Assembly: GCA_029975215.1 (NCBI GenBank)
Contig: JARKPO010000066.1
Location: forward strand, 1 to 64,000
DNA length: 64,000 bases
Direction: 5' to 3'
Origin: Levilinea sp.
Lineage (GTDB): Bacteria; Chloroflexota; Anaerolineae; Anaerolineales; Anaerolineaceae
Numbering within the stretch: the first letter of the stretch is position 1; each line of letters starts with the position of its first letter. Of this stretch, positions 41,979 through 50,541 are shown piece by piece. The position numbers and the translations under genes are program-made. The notes under the pieces were generated by a model. That model ran no database searches, was not told where the DNA came from, and was given only the letters and a program-made list of their open reading frames with translations.

Positions 41979-43631
41979 TTATTCTTCGGTCACTTCTTGC
42001 GTACGGGTGATGCGGCTTTCAAAGGAGCCGTATTGGCTGGCAGTGACGGTTTGGTCGCCGCGGGTGAGGAAGCCGAGATAGGGCTTGGAGCCGTTGTGGG
42101 CGACCCAGCCGCTGAGGTTAAAGGGGATGGGGCCGTCGGCCAGGATCCATTCACCGTTAAATTTGCGAGCCATGTGGGTGTGCGTGCCGGTGGAAACGCC
42201 GCCCTCGCAGGAGGGGTGGCCGAGCTGGTCATTGGTGTCCACCCAGGTTCCGGGGGCAACGCGCGCGTCGCGGCTGATGTGGAGATAGAGGAGCACCCAG
42301 CCAGTCTGTTCATACCCATCTCCGTCTAAATCCAGGGTGACCACGCCGTTTTCGGAGCGGACCACCAGGCCAGAAGCCGAGGCGCGCACCCAGTCCGTTG
42401 AGACAACGCAGCCGTGTTCGGAAGAGGCGGGGGCAAAATCAATGGCGGCCAGGGCGCCGTCCGGGCCCCAGGCGGAATGGGGCCCGCCGGTGAGGCTCCA
42501 GGTTTTGCCCACTGCGAAGGGCAGCTCCAGCTTGGGTTGGATCAGGTTTGGCGGGTAGAGCGGCTCGACCAACTGGGCGCGGGTCCAGGGATTATCAAAC
42601 ATGCGCTCGTAGAGTTCAGGAAAACTGTTGGGGGAGTACAGTGCGCCGCCCCATTGGGCTTCGTTGTACAACTGGGCAAAGAGGACTTGCAGTGCCACTG
42701 TTCCGGCGTTCAGAGTGGGGGCCAGGCGGGTTGAAGTGCCTTGAGGGGCGTCTTTGAAGCTGATTTCAGTGATAAGTCCGGCGCGCCAGCCGTAATATCC
42801 AATGGACAGATGCTGAACGGCCCAACTGAGCTGTTTATACAGCCCTTTGGCGTGGTAATCCGTGTGGCCGAGGGGGTAATCCGTTTGGGCCAGATTGCTG
42901 GGCTGACCGTACACCCAATGGCTCTGGTATTCAAGAAGGGCCAGCAGAACGCGAGGGTTGACGGAATTTTCAATTGCCACGCGCTGAATCACCTGAGCGC
43001 CAGTGAGAAGGCCGGTGGAAAGCTCTTCGCGGTAGGTGCTGAGGTAACCGCCGGATTGGCGGACGAAAGCCTCGATGTCAAAATTGACCGCGGAAGGCGA
43101 AAAGACAATCTCGCTGTCGGGAAGGAGCTGCAGAGAGGGGGTGGTTTCGGCAAGGCGGTTGGGGATGACGAGGAGCTGCTTGGGGGAGAAAAGCCCTTCG
43201 GAAGGGATTGGATTGGGGGAGGTGATTTCGGCGGGGGCCACGGCAAAGCGAGCTGCCAGCGCTTTCAGCGTGTCACCTGCCTGGGTATTGTAGAGAATGA
43301 CAGGTGCAGGATTGAGGTCTGGCGCGCTGCCGCTGGAAAGGGTGGGCGAACTCTGCGGGTCAGGGGGATCGAGCGGCTGGATTGGAGTATTGGTGACCTG
43401 AACAGGCAGGGGGATTTGCTCGAGATTGGAGCCAGCTTCAACGCCGGGAAGGGTGGGCGTGACCGCTGCAGTGAGGAGCTGAGCCAGGGCGGTGGCGGCA
43501 TAATCGTTTTCGGACTGAGCGGTGCGGGCGCAAGCTAAAGAGGCTAACAGCCAAACCGCCAGTACGAAAAGCACGCCGGCTCTTTTAGCGTTGAATTTGG
43601 TTTTCGGGCCGAACGGAATCCCAGGCTTCAA
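41979..43631 (-). CDS. LysM + M23 peptidase lipoprotein, copy 2
   Basis: This protein of about 550 aa has the same order of parts as its neighbours: a lipobox (LASLAC), a linker, LysM (TQAGDTLKALAARFAVAP), a helical segment with SVNPRVLLALLEYQSH, and M23 with GGPHSAWG, IDFAPAS, the LDLDGDGYEQTG loop and GTHTHMAR. No ATG fits the N-terminus. A TTG at 43631 lies six bases after AAAGGAG and is the best start, overlapping the upstream paralogue by about 47 bases. Confidence 0.83.
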   Translation of the reverse strand: MKPGIPFGPKTKFNAKRAGVLFVLAVWLLASLACARTAQSENDYAATALAQLLTAAVTPTLPGVEAGSNLEQIPLPVQVTNTPIQPLDPPDPQSSPTLSSGSAPDLNPAPVILYNTQAGDTLKALAARFAVAPAEITSPNPIPSEGLFSPKQLLVIPNRLAETTPSLQLLPDSEIVFSPSAVNFDIEAFVRQSGGYLSTYREELSTGLLTGAQVIQRVAIENSVNPRVLLALLEYQSHWVYGQPSNLAQTDYPLGHTDYHAKGLYKQLSWAVQHLSIGYYGWRAGLITEISFKDAPQGTSTRLAPTLNAGTVALQVLFAQLYNEAQWGGALYSPNSFPELYERMFDNPWTRAQLVEPLYPPNLIQPKLELPFAVGKTWSLTGGPHSAWGPDGALAAIDFAPASSEHGCVVSTDWVRASASGLVVRSENGVVTLDLDGDGYEQTGWVLLYLHISRDARVAPGTWVDTNDQLGHPSCEGGVSTGTHTHMARKFNGEWILADGPIPFNLSGWVAHNGSKPYLGFLTRGDQTVTASQYGSFESRITRTQEVTEE

Positions 43632-45087
43632 CCACAACTCCTTTACGGATCAGGGTACCATCGTATTCGTTTCCGCTCCCAACGGAAACCCAACCATCCA
43701 TTATAAACGGAATTTGCCCATCTGCGGGGATCCACTCACCGTTGTAGCGGCGGGCGATGTGAACGTGTGTGCCGTTAGACTGGCCGCCTTCGCAAGAGGG
43801 ACGGCCGATGCGGCTGCCGGGTTTGACCACTGCACCGGCATTAACGCGGCCCTGGGCGGCGATATGCAGGTAGAGGATGCTCCAGCCGGTCTGTTCCAGG
43901 CCGTCGCCGTCCAGATCAAGCACGACGACACCCTCGGCAGAGCGGACGATTTTTCCTTCAGCCACCGCAGTGACCCAGGCTTGTGAGGCAGCACAGCCGC
44001 GGCCCCCGTCCGGGGGGGCAAAATCCAAGGCGGCCCAGGCAGAGCCGTCACCCCAACCGCCGTGGGGGCCGCCCGTGAAGGACCAGATTTCACCGCTGGC
44101 GAAAGGCAGATGCAAATTGGGCTGCTGGAGATCTGTTGGCAGGTAGTCATCCAGCGTGTAGGTGAATGGGTCGCCAAACAGGCGGATGTAGGCTGCCTGC
44201 AGCCCCTGAGGGCCGACAGCGCGTTCCCAGGCGGGGCGGTCATAGAGCGCGCTAAACAGATTCTGCACGCCAGCTGTGGCAGCATTCAGACGCGGGTCGG
44301 GGGGAACAATCTGGCCGTCGGGCAGGAACCAGGCGGCGACAGCGTTCACCTTCCAGAGGTAAAAGCCGCGGTTGAGCTGGTTGGCCGCCCAGGCTAATTG
44401 GCGGTATAGCCCGGTACGCCAGGGCTCCAGCACGGCGATGGGGATTTCTTCCAGGCCAGTTTTGGGTTGGGGTTGGGTGACCCATCCGGACTGGTGCTCG
44501 ATGAGGGCTAGAAGCAACCGCGGATTGACGGAGTATTCGCGGCTGATGCGATCCACAATTTCCGCGCCGGTGAGGGTTTGCTCAGAGACGGTTTCATGAT
44601 AGCGGCTTAAGTATCCGCCGCTGGACTGCACGAATTGATTGAGGTTAAATGCCAGGCTGCCAGGGCTGAAAACCAATTCAGAATCAGGCAGGACAATGAA
44701 ATCAGGCCCGCTGGGGCCGGGGGTGGGGCGATGGATGCGCAGTACCTGGCCCACTTCCAGGAGGTCGGGATTTTCAATTTGGTTGGCCTCTGCCAGAAGT
44801 TGGGGGGGGAGGCTGTAAGCGCGGGCAATCTGGTTCAGCGTGTCGCCCGCCTGGACGGTGTAATACGCTTCTTCGGCGCGCAGCGTGGGCAGGATGCGCC
44901 CAGGGTTGGGGGTGGGCGAAAGGGCTGGGCGAAGGGCTGCGGGTGCGCCGGATTCGGGTTGGGAGGCTGCGGGCGGCAGCCAGGGATCTTCATTGGGGGC
45001 GAATTGAGTGCAGGCGGATAGGCCTACAGCTCCCAGGCAGAGGAGGATGAAGATGTTTCGCAAGAAGAAAGAGGAACGCAGGTTCAT
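43585..45087 (-). CDS. LysM + M23 peptidase lipoprotein, copy 1
   Basis: This 500-aa lipoprotein starts with a signal peptide and lipobox (GLSAC), then a Pro-rich linker and a LysM domain (YTVQAGDTLNQIARAYSLPP). The middle contains SVNPRLLLALIEHQSG, a feature shared by all three copies. The M23 part has GGPHGGWGDGSAW, LDFAPPDGG, the LDLDGDGLEQTG loop and GTHVHIARRYNGEW. It overlaps the HIT gene by ATGA. The three copies diverge strongly outside the motifs, so the duplications are old. Confidence 0.85.
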   Translation of the reverse strand: MNLRSSFFLRNIFILLCLGAVGLSACTQFAPNEDPWLPPAASQPESGAPAALRPALSPTPNPGRILPTLRAEEAYYTVQAGDTLNQIARAYSLPPQLLAEANQIENPDLLEVGQVLRIHRPTPGPSGPDFIVLPDSELVFSPGSLAFNLNQFVQSSGGYLSRYHETVSEQTLTGAEIVDRISREYSVNPRLLLALIEHQSGWVTQPQPKTGLEEIPIAVLEPWRTGLYRQLAWAANQLNRGFYLWKVNAVAAWFLPDGQIVPPDPRLNAATAGVQNLFSALYDRPAWERAVGPQGLQAAYIRLFGDPFTYTLDDYLPTDLQQPNLHLPFASGEIWSFTGGPHGGWGDGSAWAALDFAPPDGGRGCAASQAWVTAVAEGKIVRSAEGVVVLDLDGDGLEQTGWSILYLHIAAQGRVNAGAVVKPGSRIGRPSCEGGQSNGTHVHIARRYNGEWIPADGQIPFIMDGWVSVGSGNEYDGTLIRKGVVVEAWDSVRPENQIQR

Positions 45088-45431
45088 TTAAAGTGAAACG
45101 GCATTTTTCGGCCTCCAATGAGATGCATATGCAGGTGGAAGACCGATTGTCCGGCATCGGGGCCGGTGTTGATGACCAGACGATAGCCACTTTCTTGCAA
45201 GTTTTGTGCCTGAGCCAACTGGCGAGCAACGGTGATGAGATGGCCGAGAACCGTTTCATCTTCTGGAGCGGCATCATTTACCGAGGCAATGTGGCGGTTG
45301 GGAACCAGGAGGATGTGCACTGGAGCGATAGGAGCAGCATCCCGAAAGGCAGTGATGCGCTCATCCTGATAAAGGACGGCGGCTGGCAGGCGGCCGGCGA
45401 TGATTTCACAGAAGATGCAGGGGTTGGGCAT
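45084..45431 (-). CDS. HIT-family nucleotide hydrolase
   Basis: This 115-aa histidine-triad protein has the catalytic H99-L-H101-M-H103 motif and a CIFCEII start with a possible zinc pair (C5, C8). HIT (HINT-branch) enzymes cleave nucleoside phosphoramidates and related compounds in the cytoplasm. It lies 5 bp after the deacetylase gene and overlaps the first LysM/M23 gene, so it is part of that operon, though no functional link is evident. Confidence 0.93.
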   Translation of the reverse strand: MPNPCIFCEIIAGRLPAAVLYQDERITAFRDAAPIAPVHILLVPNRHIASVNDAAPEDETVLGHLITVARQLAQAQNLQESGYRLVINTGPDAGQSVFHLHMHLIGGRKMPFHFK

Positions 45432-45436
45432 CGGCG

Positions 45437-46633
45437 TTAGGGGGCTTTGGTGGGGATGGGGCCGAGGGTGGGGGCGCAGACGATATCGTAATATTCCAGC
45501 TCGGCGGCGCGGTTGGCTTCGGCATAGGCGGCGGCTTCTTTGCCAATCTGACGGACGGTGTCAATGTGATAGCTGGCGTCTGTGTCCCAATATCGGGGAA
45601 GCACCATGAGGGGATCCTGCATGGGGCCGTCAGGGATGTAGGAGGGTCGGTTGGGGTCTTCCTTCTCCGCCAGGGGCACCCAGTTATACATGACCGGGCC
45701 ACGGGGGTTGATGGTGAAGCCCAGGCGGTACCCGGCTTCGCGGGCGATCTCAATGGCGCGGCGGGTGAATCCGCCGCCAGGCCAGATATAGGCGATGGGG
45801 GTTTTGTTGAAATACTTCTGGATGGCCTGCATGGAGCCTTCCAACTCTTTGCGGAGAAAGTCATCGGTGGAATTGGCGGTGGCGTTGATGTTGTGCACCA
45901 CGCCGTGAGCCTGATGATTGACGTAGCCAGCGTTTTCTAAATCCTGGTTCTCCTGCCACAGGTAGTCCGGGGTATCTTCAGCGGAGATCCAGGCGTTGGT
46001 GACAGTCCAGCCAAATTTGTCAAAGTAGGACTTGAAGAGCAGATCAAAATAGGCAAAGCGCTTGCGGTCGTCCACGATGAGGAGGACGGAGCGCTTGGGA
46101 ATGCGCGCATTGGTTTCCATGAAATCAGCCAACTGTTCGGGGCTGATGGTCTCAAAATCCTGGTCGCGCAAATCCTTCATCAATTGGTGAAACTGGGTGA
46201 TATGAATCTGGTCAGCGTGGGTGACCTCGCCGTCGGTAACGGAGTGGAACATGATGGTCATGACGACCGTACCGGGGGCAGCCTTATTGGGGTCCCAGCG
46301 GCTGCGCAGGTATTGGCAGGTATCCGCGACGTAGGTGTGAGGCACATCCAGGGGGTTGAGGTTGGCGGTGGTAAAAGTGACCGGCAGGGGCGGTGGAGTG
46401 CGGTTGGGGTCAGGGGTGGCGGTGGGTGGGATGGGCGTGGGGGTCGGCGGGCCGAGGGTCTCGGTGGGGGCAGGGGTTTGGGTGGCAGCGGGCACACCGT
46501 AGGTGGCGGTGAGCAGGGCGTTTTGGAACACCTGGGTGGGGTCCACCGTGGGAGCGGCCGGTGAGGCGCAGCTGGCCAGGCTGATGAGCGCCAACAGGAG
46601 GGAGACGATTTTTAAGATGGGCGATTTAACCAT
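45437..46633 (-). CDS. Polysaccharide deacetylase-like lipoprotein (NodB fold)
   Basis: This 398-aa lipoprotein has a lipobox (LASC, Cys22), a Pro/Thr linker, and a carbohydrate-esterase-4-like domain. LLIVDDRKRF supplies the Asp pair of motif 1 and AHGVVHN the HxxxH of motif 2; YIWPGGGFTRRAIEIAREAG corresponds to motif 3. The motif-1 sequence departs from the usual TFDDG. It may deacetylate cell-wall or capsule amino sugars outside the cell. It starts the minus-strand operon that continues with HIT and the LysM/M23 genes. Confidence 0.82.
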   Translation of the reverse strand: MVKSPILKIVSLLLALISLASCASPAAPTVDPTQVFQNALLTATYGVPAATQTPAPTETLGPPTPTPIPPTATPDPNRTPPPLPVTFTTANLNPLDVPHTYVADTCQYLRSRWDPNKAAPGTVVMTIMFHSVTDGEVTHADQIHITQFHQLMKDLRDQDFETISPEQLADFMETNARIPKRSVLLIVDDRKRFAYFDLLFKSYFDKFGWTVTNAWISAEDTPDYLWQENQDLENAGYVNHQAHGVVHNINATANSTDDFLRKELEGSMQAIQKYFNKTPIAYIWPGGGFTRRAIEIAREAGYRLGFTINPRGPVMYNWVPLAEKEDPNRPSYIPDGPMQDPLMVLPRYWDTDASYHIDTVRQIGKEAAAYAEANRAAELEYYDIVCAPTLGPIPTKAP

Positions 46634-46706
46634 GACAGCGGCACCTCTAAACTGAATTTGCGGCAGTTTGCCTGGCGATTTATTGAGATGGAAGCGCGGC
46701 CCCCAT

Positions 46707-46714
46707 GCTATAAT
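46707..46714 (+). promoter_or_regulatory. Extended -10 before the histidine kinase gene
   Basis: TGCTATAAT (TATAAT at 46709-46714) lies 20 bases before the kinase ATG. The nearest -35-like TTGAGA is 20 bases upstream, too far to be optimal, so the extended -10 probably carries the promoter. Confidence 0.5.
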
Positions 46715-46734
46715 TTTTCAACCAGGATGTTTTG

Positions 46735-47973
46735 ATGAAACCATACGCTGATTATACCCTTCGACTGGAACGTTTGCTGGATGTTTGCCGGAAATCAGGC
46801 GATCATCTGTCTGTGGAAGCGTATTTACAAGAGATTGTGCGTGCGGGGGCCGAGCTGACCGGCAGCACAGGCTGTTCAATTTTAACCTATGTGGAAGATG
46901 AACGCTGTCTGCGTTTTGTGGCGGCTTTGGAGGGGGAAATTGCTGCGCTGCGCGGGGTTTCGGTACCACTGGACCGCAGTGTGGCCGGGTGGGTGTACCG
47001 CCGTCAGCTCGGCCTGGTGACCAGTCAGGCTGCGGAGGATGTGCGCATTCACCGCGTGGCAGACCGCGAACTGGCAAACGGGACACATGCGCTGTTGGCT
47101 GTTCCGATGTTTTTTCGGGGCCGCTGTGTGGGGGTGATGGAGGCAGTGAACAAAGCGGAAGATTACACTAAGGAAGATGTCCGTGCAATTGAGCTTTTGG
47201 CGGTGATGGCGGCGGGGGCGATTGAGAATCAGCGCCTGCTGCAGGAATCGCAGTCGGCGTGTGAGCAGATGATGGCGGTGGACCGCATGAAGGATGACTT
47301 TCTGGCGATCGCTTCACATGAACTGCGCACGCCGCTGACGGCGATCCTGGACGGGCTGGAACAGGCGGCTTCTGCCAACGGCGGGCAGCTGCGCATCGCG
47401 CTGGAGCCAGCCGTGAAGGCGGCGGAGCGGCTGCGGTCTGTGATTGAGCAGATGGTGGACAGCGACCGGCTGGAAAAAGGGCTGGGCCGGTTACAGCAGA
47501 GCGAGGTGGATGTTCTGGAGCTGGTGAGTGAAGTAGCTGCTGGGGCGCAGGCAGAGGCCGAGAAATATTCGGTGCGGCTGGTGGTGGAGCCGGTTCCTTT
47601 TGCGGTTTTTTGCCGGTTGGATCCAGAAAAGACCGGCATGGCGCTGCGGAATGTGCTGCAGAACGCGATTCAGTTCAACCAACCGGGGGGCGAGGCGCGC
47701 GTGCGGGTGTGTGAGGGGGATGCAGGGGTGCAGATCTGCGTGGAGGATACGGGTATCGGCATCCCGACGGAGGCTCTGGAGAAGATTTTTTCGCGCTTTT
47801 ATCAAGTGGAGTCGCATTTGACGCGCCGTCACGGGGGCATGGGGCTGGGGCTGGCGGTGGCACGTGAGATGATGGTGATGCAGGGGGGGCGGATTTGGGC
47901 GGAAAATCGGCCGGAGGGCGGGAGCCGGTTTACGTTGGAGCTGCCACATGCGCAGGGGGAAGCGGGTTTTTGA
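46735..47973 (+). CDS. GAF-domain sensor histidine kinase, soluble
   Basis: This 412-aa kinase has an N-terminal GAF domain (about 22-165), a short coiled linker, the dimerisation/phosphoacceptor helix with H195 in SHELRTP, and a HATPase domain (about 285-408) with NVLQNAIQFN (N box), VEDTGIGIP (G1) and GMGLGLAV (G2). No membrane helix is present, so it senses a cytoplasmic ligand or partner. No response regulator is adjacent. AGGA precedes the ATG at 46735; the TTG just before it is not needed. Confidence 0.92.
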   Translation: MKPYADYTLRLERLLDVCRKSGDHLSVEAYLQEIVRAGAELTGSTGCSILTYVEDERCLRFVAALEGEIAALRGVSVPLDRSVAGWVYRRQLGLVTSQAAEDVRIHRVADRELANGTHALLAVPMFFRGRCVGVMEAVNKAEDYTKEDVRAIELLAVMAAGAIENQRLLQESQSACEQMMAVDRMKDDFLAIASHELRTPLTAILDGLEQAASANGGQLRIALEPAVKAAERLRSVIEQMVDSDRLEKGLGRLQQSEVDVLELVSEVAAGAQAEAEKYSVRLVVEPVPFAVFCRLDPEKTGMALRNVLQNAIQFNQPGGEARVRVCEGDAGVQICVEDTGIGIPTEALEKIFSRFYQVESHLTRRHGGMGLGLAVAREMMVMQGGRIWAENRPEGGSRFTLELPHAQGEAGF

Positions 47974-47988
47974 GAAAGCGGCTTGATC

Positions 47989-48017
47989 TTGTCAAATGAG
48001 GAAGGCTGGATTATAAT
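47989..48017 (+). promoter_or_regulatory. Promoter of tRNA-Pro
   Basis: TTGTCA (47989-47994) and TATAAT (48012-48017) have a 17-base spacer and lie 11 bases before the mature tRNA 5' end. Confidence 0.8.
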
Positions 48018-48028
48018 CGGCTCTTGTA

Positions 48029-48103
48029 CGGGGCGTGGCTCAGCCCGGATAGAGTGCACGGTTCGGGTCCGTGAGGTCGGCGGTTCAAATCCGCCCGCCC
48101 CGA
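48029..48103 (+). tRNA. tRNA-Pro (anticodon CGG)
   Basis: The 75-nt cloverleaf has a 7-bp acceptor stem CGGGGCG/CGCCCCG, an anticodon stem CACGG/CCGTG with loop TTCGGGT (anticodon CGG, reading CCG), a T arm GGCGG-TTCAAAT-CCGCC and discriminator A. CCA is not encoded. A strong promoter lies just upstream and a terminator just downstream. Confidence 0.95.
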
Positions 48104-48112
48104 CAAACAGGA

Positions 48113-48136
48113 AAGCTCTCGAAAGAGGGCTTTTTT
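48113..48136 (+). terminator. tRNA-Pro terminator
   Basis: AAGCTCTC pairs with GAGGGCTT (one wobble) around GAAA, followed by T residues. Confidence 0.85.
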
Positions 48137-48152
48137 GATTCTTGTCGGCGTT

Positions 48153-48216
48153 TCTCCCATCGAGGGACACGAAATCCGCCCGCCCCGACTAAAAAGTCCT
48201 CGAAAGAGGGCTTTTT
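48153..48216 (+). repeat. Partial copy of the tRNA-Pro 3' end plus terminator
   Basis: Bases 48172-48189 repeat exactly the last 18 bases of the tRNA-Pro region (48087-48104: 3' T arm, acceptor strand and discriminator), 85 bp downstream. A second terminator follows (48191-48216, AAAAAGTCCTC/GAGGGCTTTTT around GAAA). A short palindrome, CTCCCATCGAGGGA, precedes the copy; a closely similar one occurs at the tRNA-Glu repeats 9 kb away. There is no 5' tRNA half, so the copy is not a gene. Confidence 0.8.
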
Positions 48217-48229
48217 GATTCCAAAAACC

Positions 48230-48308
48230 TATGATCCGCAGATTGCACAGATGACGCAGATTTAAGAATTTGTAATAAAGATCTTATCGTTCTATCCCCT
48301 AGGGAGAC
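48230..48308. repeat. Short GCAGAT-type repeat between tRNA-Pro and the lipoprotein gene
   Basis: Around 48234-48263 the phrase CCGCAGATTGCACAGATGAC is followed by another GCAGATTT, making three imperfect 10-11 base units. This motif type recurs in intergenic DNA of many bacteria; its origin is unclear. The rest of the stretch holds nothing I can name. Confidence 0.45.
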
Positions 48309-49469
48309 TCAGGGGTTGGGCAGTACTGCCGGAAGGACGTAATCGGCGATGAGCTGGCGGTTTTCCATGTGTGGTGAATCGGTGTTGGAGGTGATGATGA
48401 CCACCAGATCCAGGGAGGGAAGAATATAAATGAATTGGCCGCCGAAACCCGCAGCGAAGTAGGCGGGGGGAACGGCATCTGGCTCGACCCACCAGAGAAA
48501 GCCGTAGGGTAAATTTTCCGGATAGCCGCCGGGGGTGTGAACCTGGGTGGAAAGGCTGACCCAATCAGCGGAGATGAGCTGCTGGCCGTGCCAGGACCCC
48601 TCATGAAGGTACAGAGAGCCAAAGCGGGCCAGGTCGCGGGTGCGCAGGGAGAGGCTGTTGCCGCCCATGGAATAGCCCTGGGGATCTTTGGGCCATTGGT
48701 ATTGGGTGATGCCGAGGGGGCCGAAGAGGTGCTGATCGGCGTACTCCTGCTCGGTCAAGCCGGTGGCGCGGGTGAGGACGGCGGAGAGGAGATGAACGGC
48801 GGGGGTGTTGTAATTGAACTTTTCGCCAGGCTCGGCGACGATGGGCAGGGTTAGCGTGTAGCGGGTGGGGTTGGGATCGTTGGCCCACATCCACAGGCGA
48901 GTGTCTTCCCATTCAAAGCCGGCGGTCAAATCCAGCAGGTGGCGCAGGGTGATGCGCTGAAAGCGGGGATCTGTGACTGCGGCAGCTTCTTCGGGGAAGA
49001 ACGGAGCAATCGGCTGATCAAGGCTTTGCAGGTCGCCGCGATGGAGGGCGATGCCGATGAGGGCGGAGGTGATGCTCTTGGTGATGGAGGCGACTTCGTG
49101 CAGGCTGTCTGCGGTCAGGCCTTTGTAATAACGTTCGTAGACGATGGTGTTATAGCGCAGCACCAGCAGGCTGCGGATATGGGGATACTGCTGGGGCACC
49201 GATGCGCCCATGGCTTTCAGAAGGGTGGAATCCATGCCTTGATCCTCCGGGACAGACACTGGCCAATCCAGCGGGTAGGGCGAAGGTGTGGGGTTGGGTG
49301 TGTCTGAAGGGCTGACGGTGGGTGTCGGCGGGGTGGGCGGCGCAGGCGGGGTTGTAACGGTGGGTGTAGGGGTCGGCGTGGTCGGCGTGGGTGGGATAGT
49401 GGGCTGCGTGCAGGCGGAGAGAACGGTCAGGAAGAGCGCCAGGGGAACCATTAATCGAATGAGCTGCAT
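48309..49469 (-). CDS. Beta-lactamase-fold serine hydrolase lipoprotein
   Basis: This 386-aa protein starts at the ATG at 49469. It has lipidated Cys20 (VLSAC) and a Thr/Pro linker to about residue 65. The class-C-like fold has the catalytic S128-I-T-K131, a YNTPAVHL segment in the place of the YxN motif, and a GFGGQFIYI strand in the place of the KTG/HxG motif. Such proteins include D-aminopeptidases, esterases and penicillin-binding relatives; true beta-lactam hydrolysis is not implied. It would act outside the membrane. Confidence 0.87.
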   Translation of the reverse strand: MQLIRLMVPLALFLTVLSACTQPTIPPTPTTPTPTPTVTTPPAPPTPPTPTVSPSDTPNPTPSPYPLDWPVSVPEDQGMDSTLLKAMGASVPQQYPHIRSLLVLRYNTIVYERYYKGLTADSLHEVASITKSITSALIGIALHRGDLQSLDQPIAPFFPEEAAAVTDPRFQRITLRHLLDLTAGFEWEDTRLWMWANDPNPTRYTLTLPIVAEPGEKFNYNTPAVHLLSAVLTRATGLTEQEYADQHLFGPLGITQYQWPKDPQGYSMGGNSLSLRTRDLARFGSLYLHEGSWHGQQLISADWVSLSTQVHTPGGYPENLPYGFLWWVEPDAVPPAYFAAGFGGQFIYILPSLDLVVIITSNTDSPHMENRQLIADYVLPAVLPNP

Positions 49470-49709
49470 ATCAGCCTCCGAAATGAATAGGCGAATTTGA
49501 GCTGCTTTGATTATACCCTGCTGGAAAATGGCTCGCGAAGGGCAATTGGAGGAGAAACGTGGGGGGATCGTGGGGCAGGCGTTGGGCAAAGCGGGGAGAA
49601 TCCGGCTAAGATATTGATCAAGGGCAACTCTTCTTCTCCTCCGAAAAGTGAGGGCCGGATATGGCGAATCCGGCCCTTCACTGTTTAATCCATAGTCGTT
49701 CGGGGGAAA
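49470..49709. other. Intergenic region
   Basis: A minus-strand TATAAT (49510-49515) probably serves the lipoprotein gene, without a clear -35. The hairpin at 49651-49677 is listed separately. I see no coding sequence. Confidence 0.5.
49651..49677 (-). terminator. Hairpin downstream of the PIG-L gene
   Basis: AGGGCCGGAT pairs perfectly with ATCCGGCCCT around a 7-nt loop. On the minus strand it is followed by CACTTTTC, a weak U tract. It probably ends the PIG-L deacetylase transcript. Confidence 0.6.
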
Positions 49710-50459
49710 TCAATCGGCGGCAGCGGCGGACAGCTTGGACCAGGTCTCGTCATCCACCAGGGTGATGACGCGGTAGGCTTCGGCGTATTTCATTTCTTTG
49801 CCCCTGGCATGCTCACCCGCCCATTCCTTGATGCGGTCGGCGGGATCCCAATCGCCCATCTGGCTTTTGTGGGCGCGCAAGGCGTTGATTTTCACTTCGA
49901 TCGTCTCGTCAATGCTGACGTAGGTATCCACGTGGAACCAGGAGTTGACATACACCTTGCGCACTTTGTGCGCCTTGAGGCCCTCTTCTTCCAGCTCTTC
50001 AAACAGGTTGGGCTGGCCGGCGGCGGGGAAGACAGCGTCAATGGCGGCCAGGGCTGCTGCGCGGTGATCGGGATGGTTGATGTAATCGCGCGCGGTGAAA
50101 AGGACGGTGGGGTCGCCGCAGATGACTACTTCGGGACGGAAGCGGCGAATTTCGCGCACGAGCTTTTTGCGAAGGGATAGATTGGCTTCCAGAAGGCCGT
50201 CCGGTTCTCGTAAGAAGACGACATGCTCTACCCCAGCCACGCGGGCTGCTTCACGGGATTCTGCTTCACGGATCTCGGCGGCGCGGGCGCGGGTCATGCC
50301 GGGTTCGGCAATACCCACATCGCCGCTGGTGCAGAGCACATAGCCGACGCGGGCGCCGGCCCGTACCCAACGGGCCACCGTTCCAACACAGCTAAATTCG
50401 ATATCGTCCGGGTGGGCAAAGATCACCAGGGCGCTTTTGGGAATATAAGTTTCGCTCAT
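49710..50459 (-). CDS. PIG-L family deacetylase (LmbE-like)
   Basis: This 249-aa zinc hydrolase has the AHPDD metal motif at 15-19 and the second His-containing site [10 protein letters not shown]. The family removes acetyl groups from GlcNAc-linked compounds (GlcNAc-PI, mycothiol and bacillithiol precursors) and related metabolites. No neighbouring mycothiol or bacillithiol genes are present, so the substrate is open. There is no signal peptide, so it is cytoplasmic. AGGAGG-type sequence lies upstream of the ATG. Confidence 0.9.
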   Translation of the reverse strand: MSETYIPKSALVIFAHPDDIEFSCVGTVARWVRAGARVGYVLCTSGDVGIAEPGMTRARAAEIREAESREAARVAGVEHVVFLREPDGLLEANLSLRKKLVREIRRFRPEVVICGDPTVLFTARDYINHPDHRAAALAAIDAVFPAAGQPNLFEELEEEGLKAHKVRKVYVNSWFHVDTYVSIDETIEVKINALRAHKSQMGDWDPADRIKEWAGEHARGKEMKYAEAYRVITLVDDETWSKLSAAAAD

Positions 50460-50541
50460 TCAGGCCTCCTTGATGCAGATTGGCCTGATTGTACTCCGCG
50501 GTGAGATGGGATGCAACCTGTACCGAGGAGGGCGCAGAAGG

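Noticed and set aside
47829..48170. Minus-strand frame over tRNA-Pro containing GGFEPPTSR-like sequence
   Set aside because: This is the well-known artefact of translating antisense tRNA sequence, not a gene.
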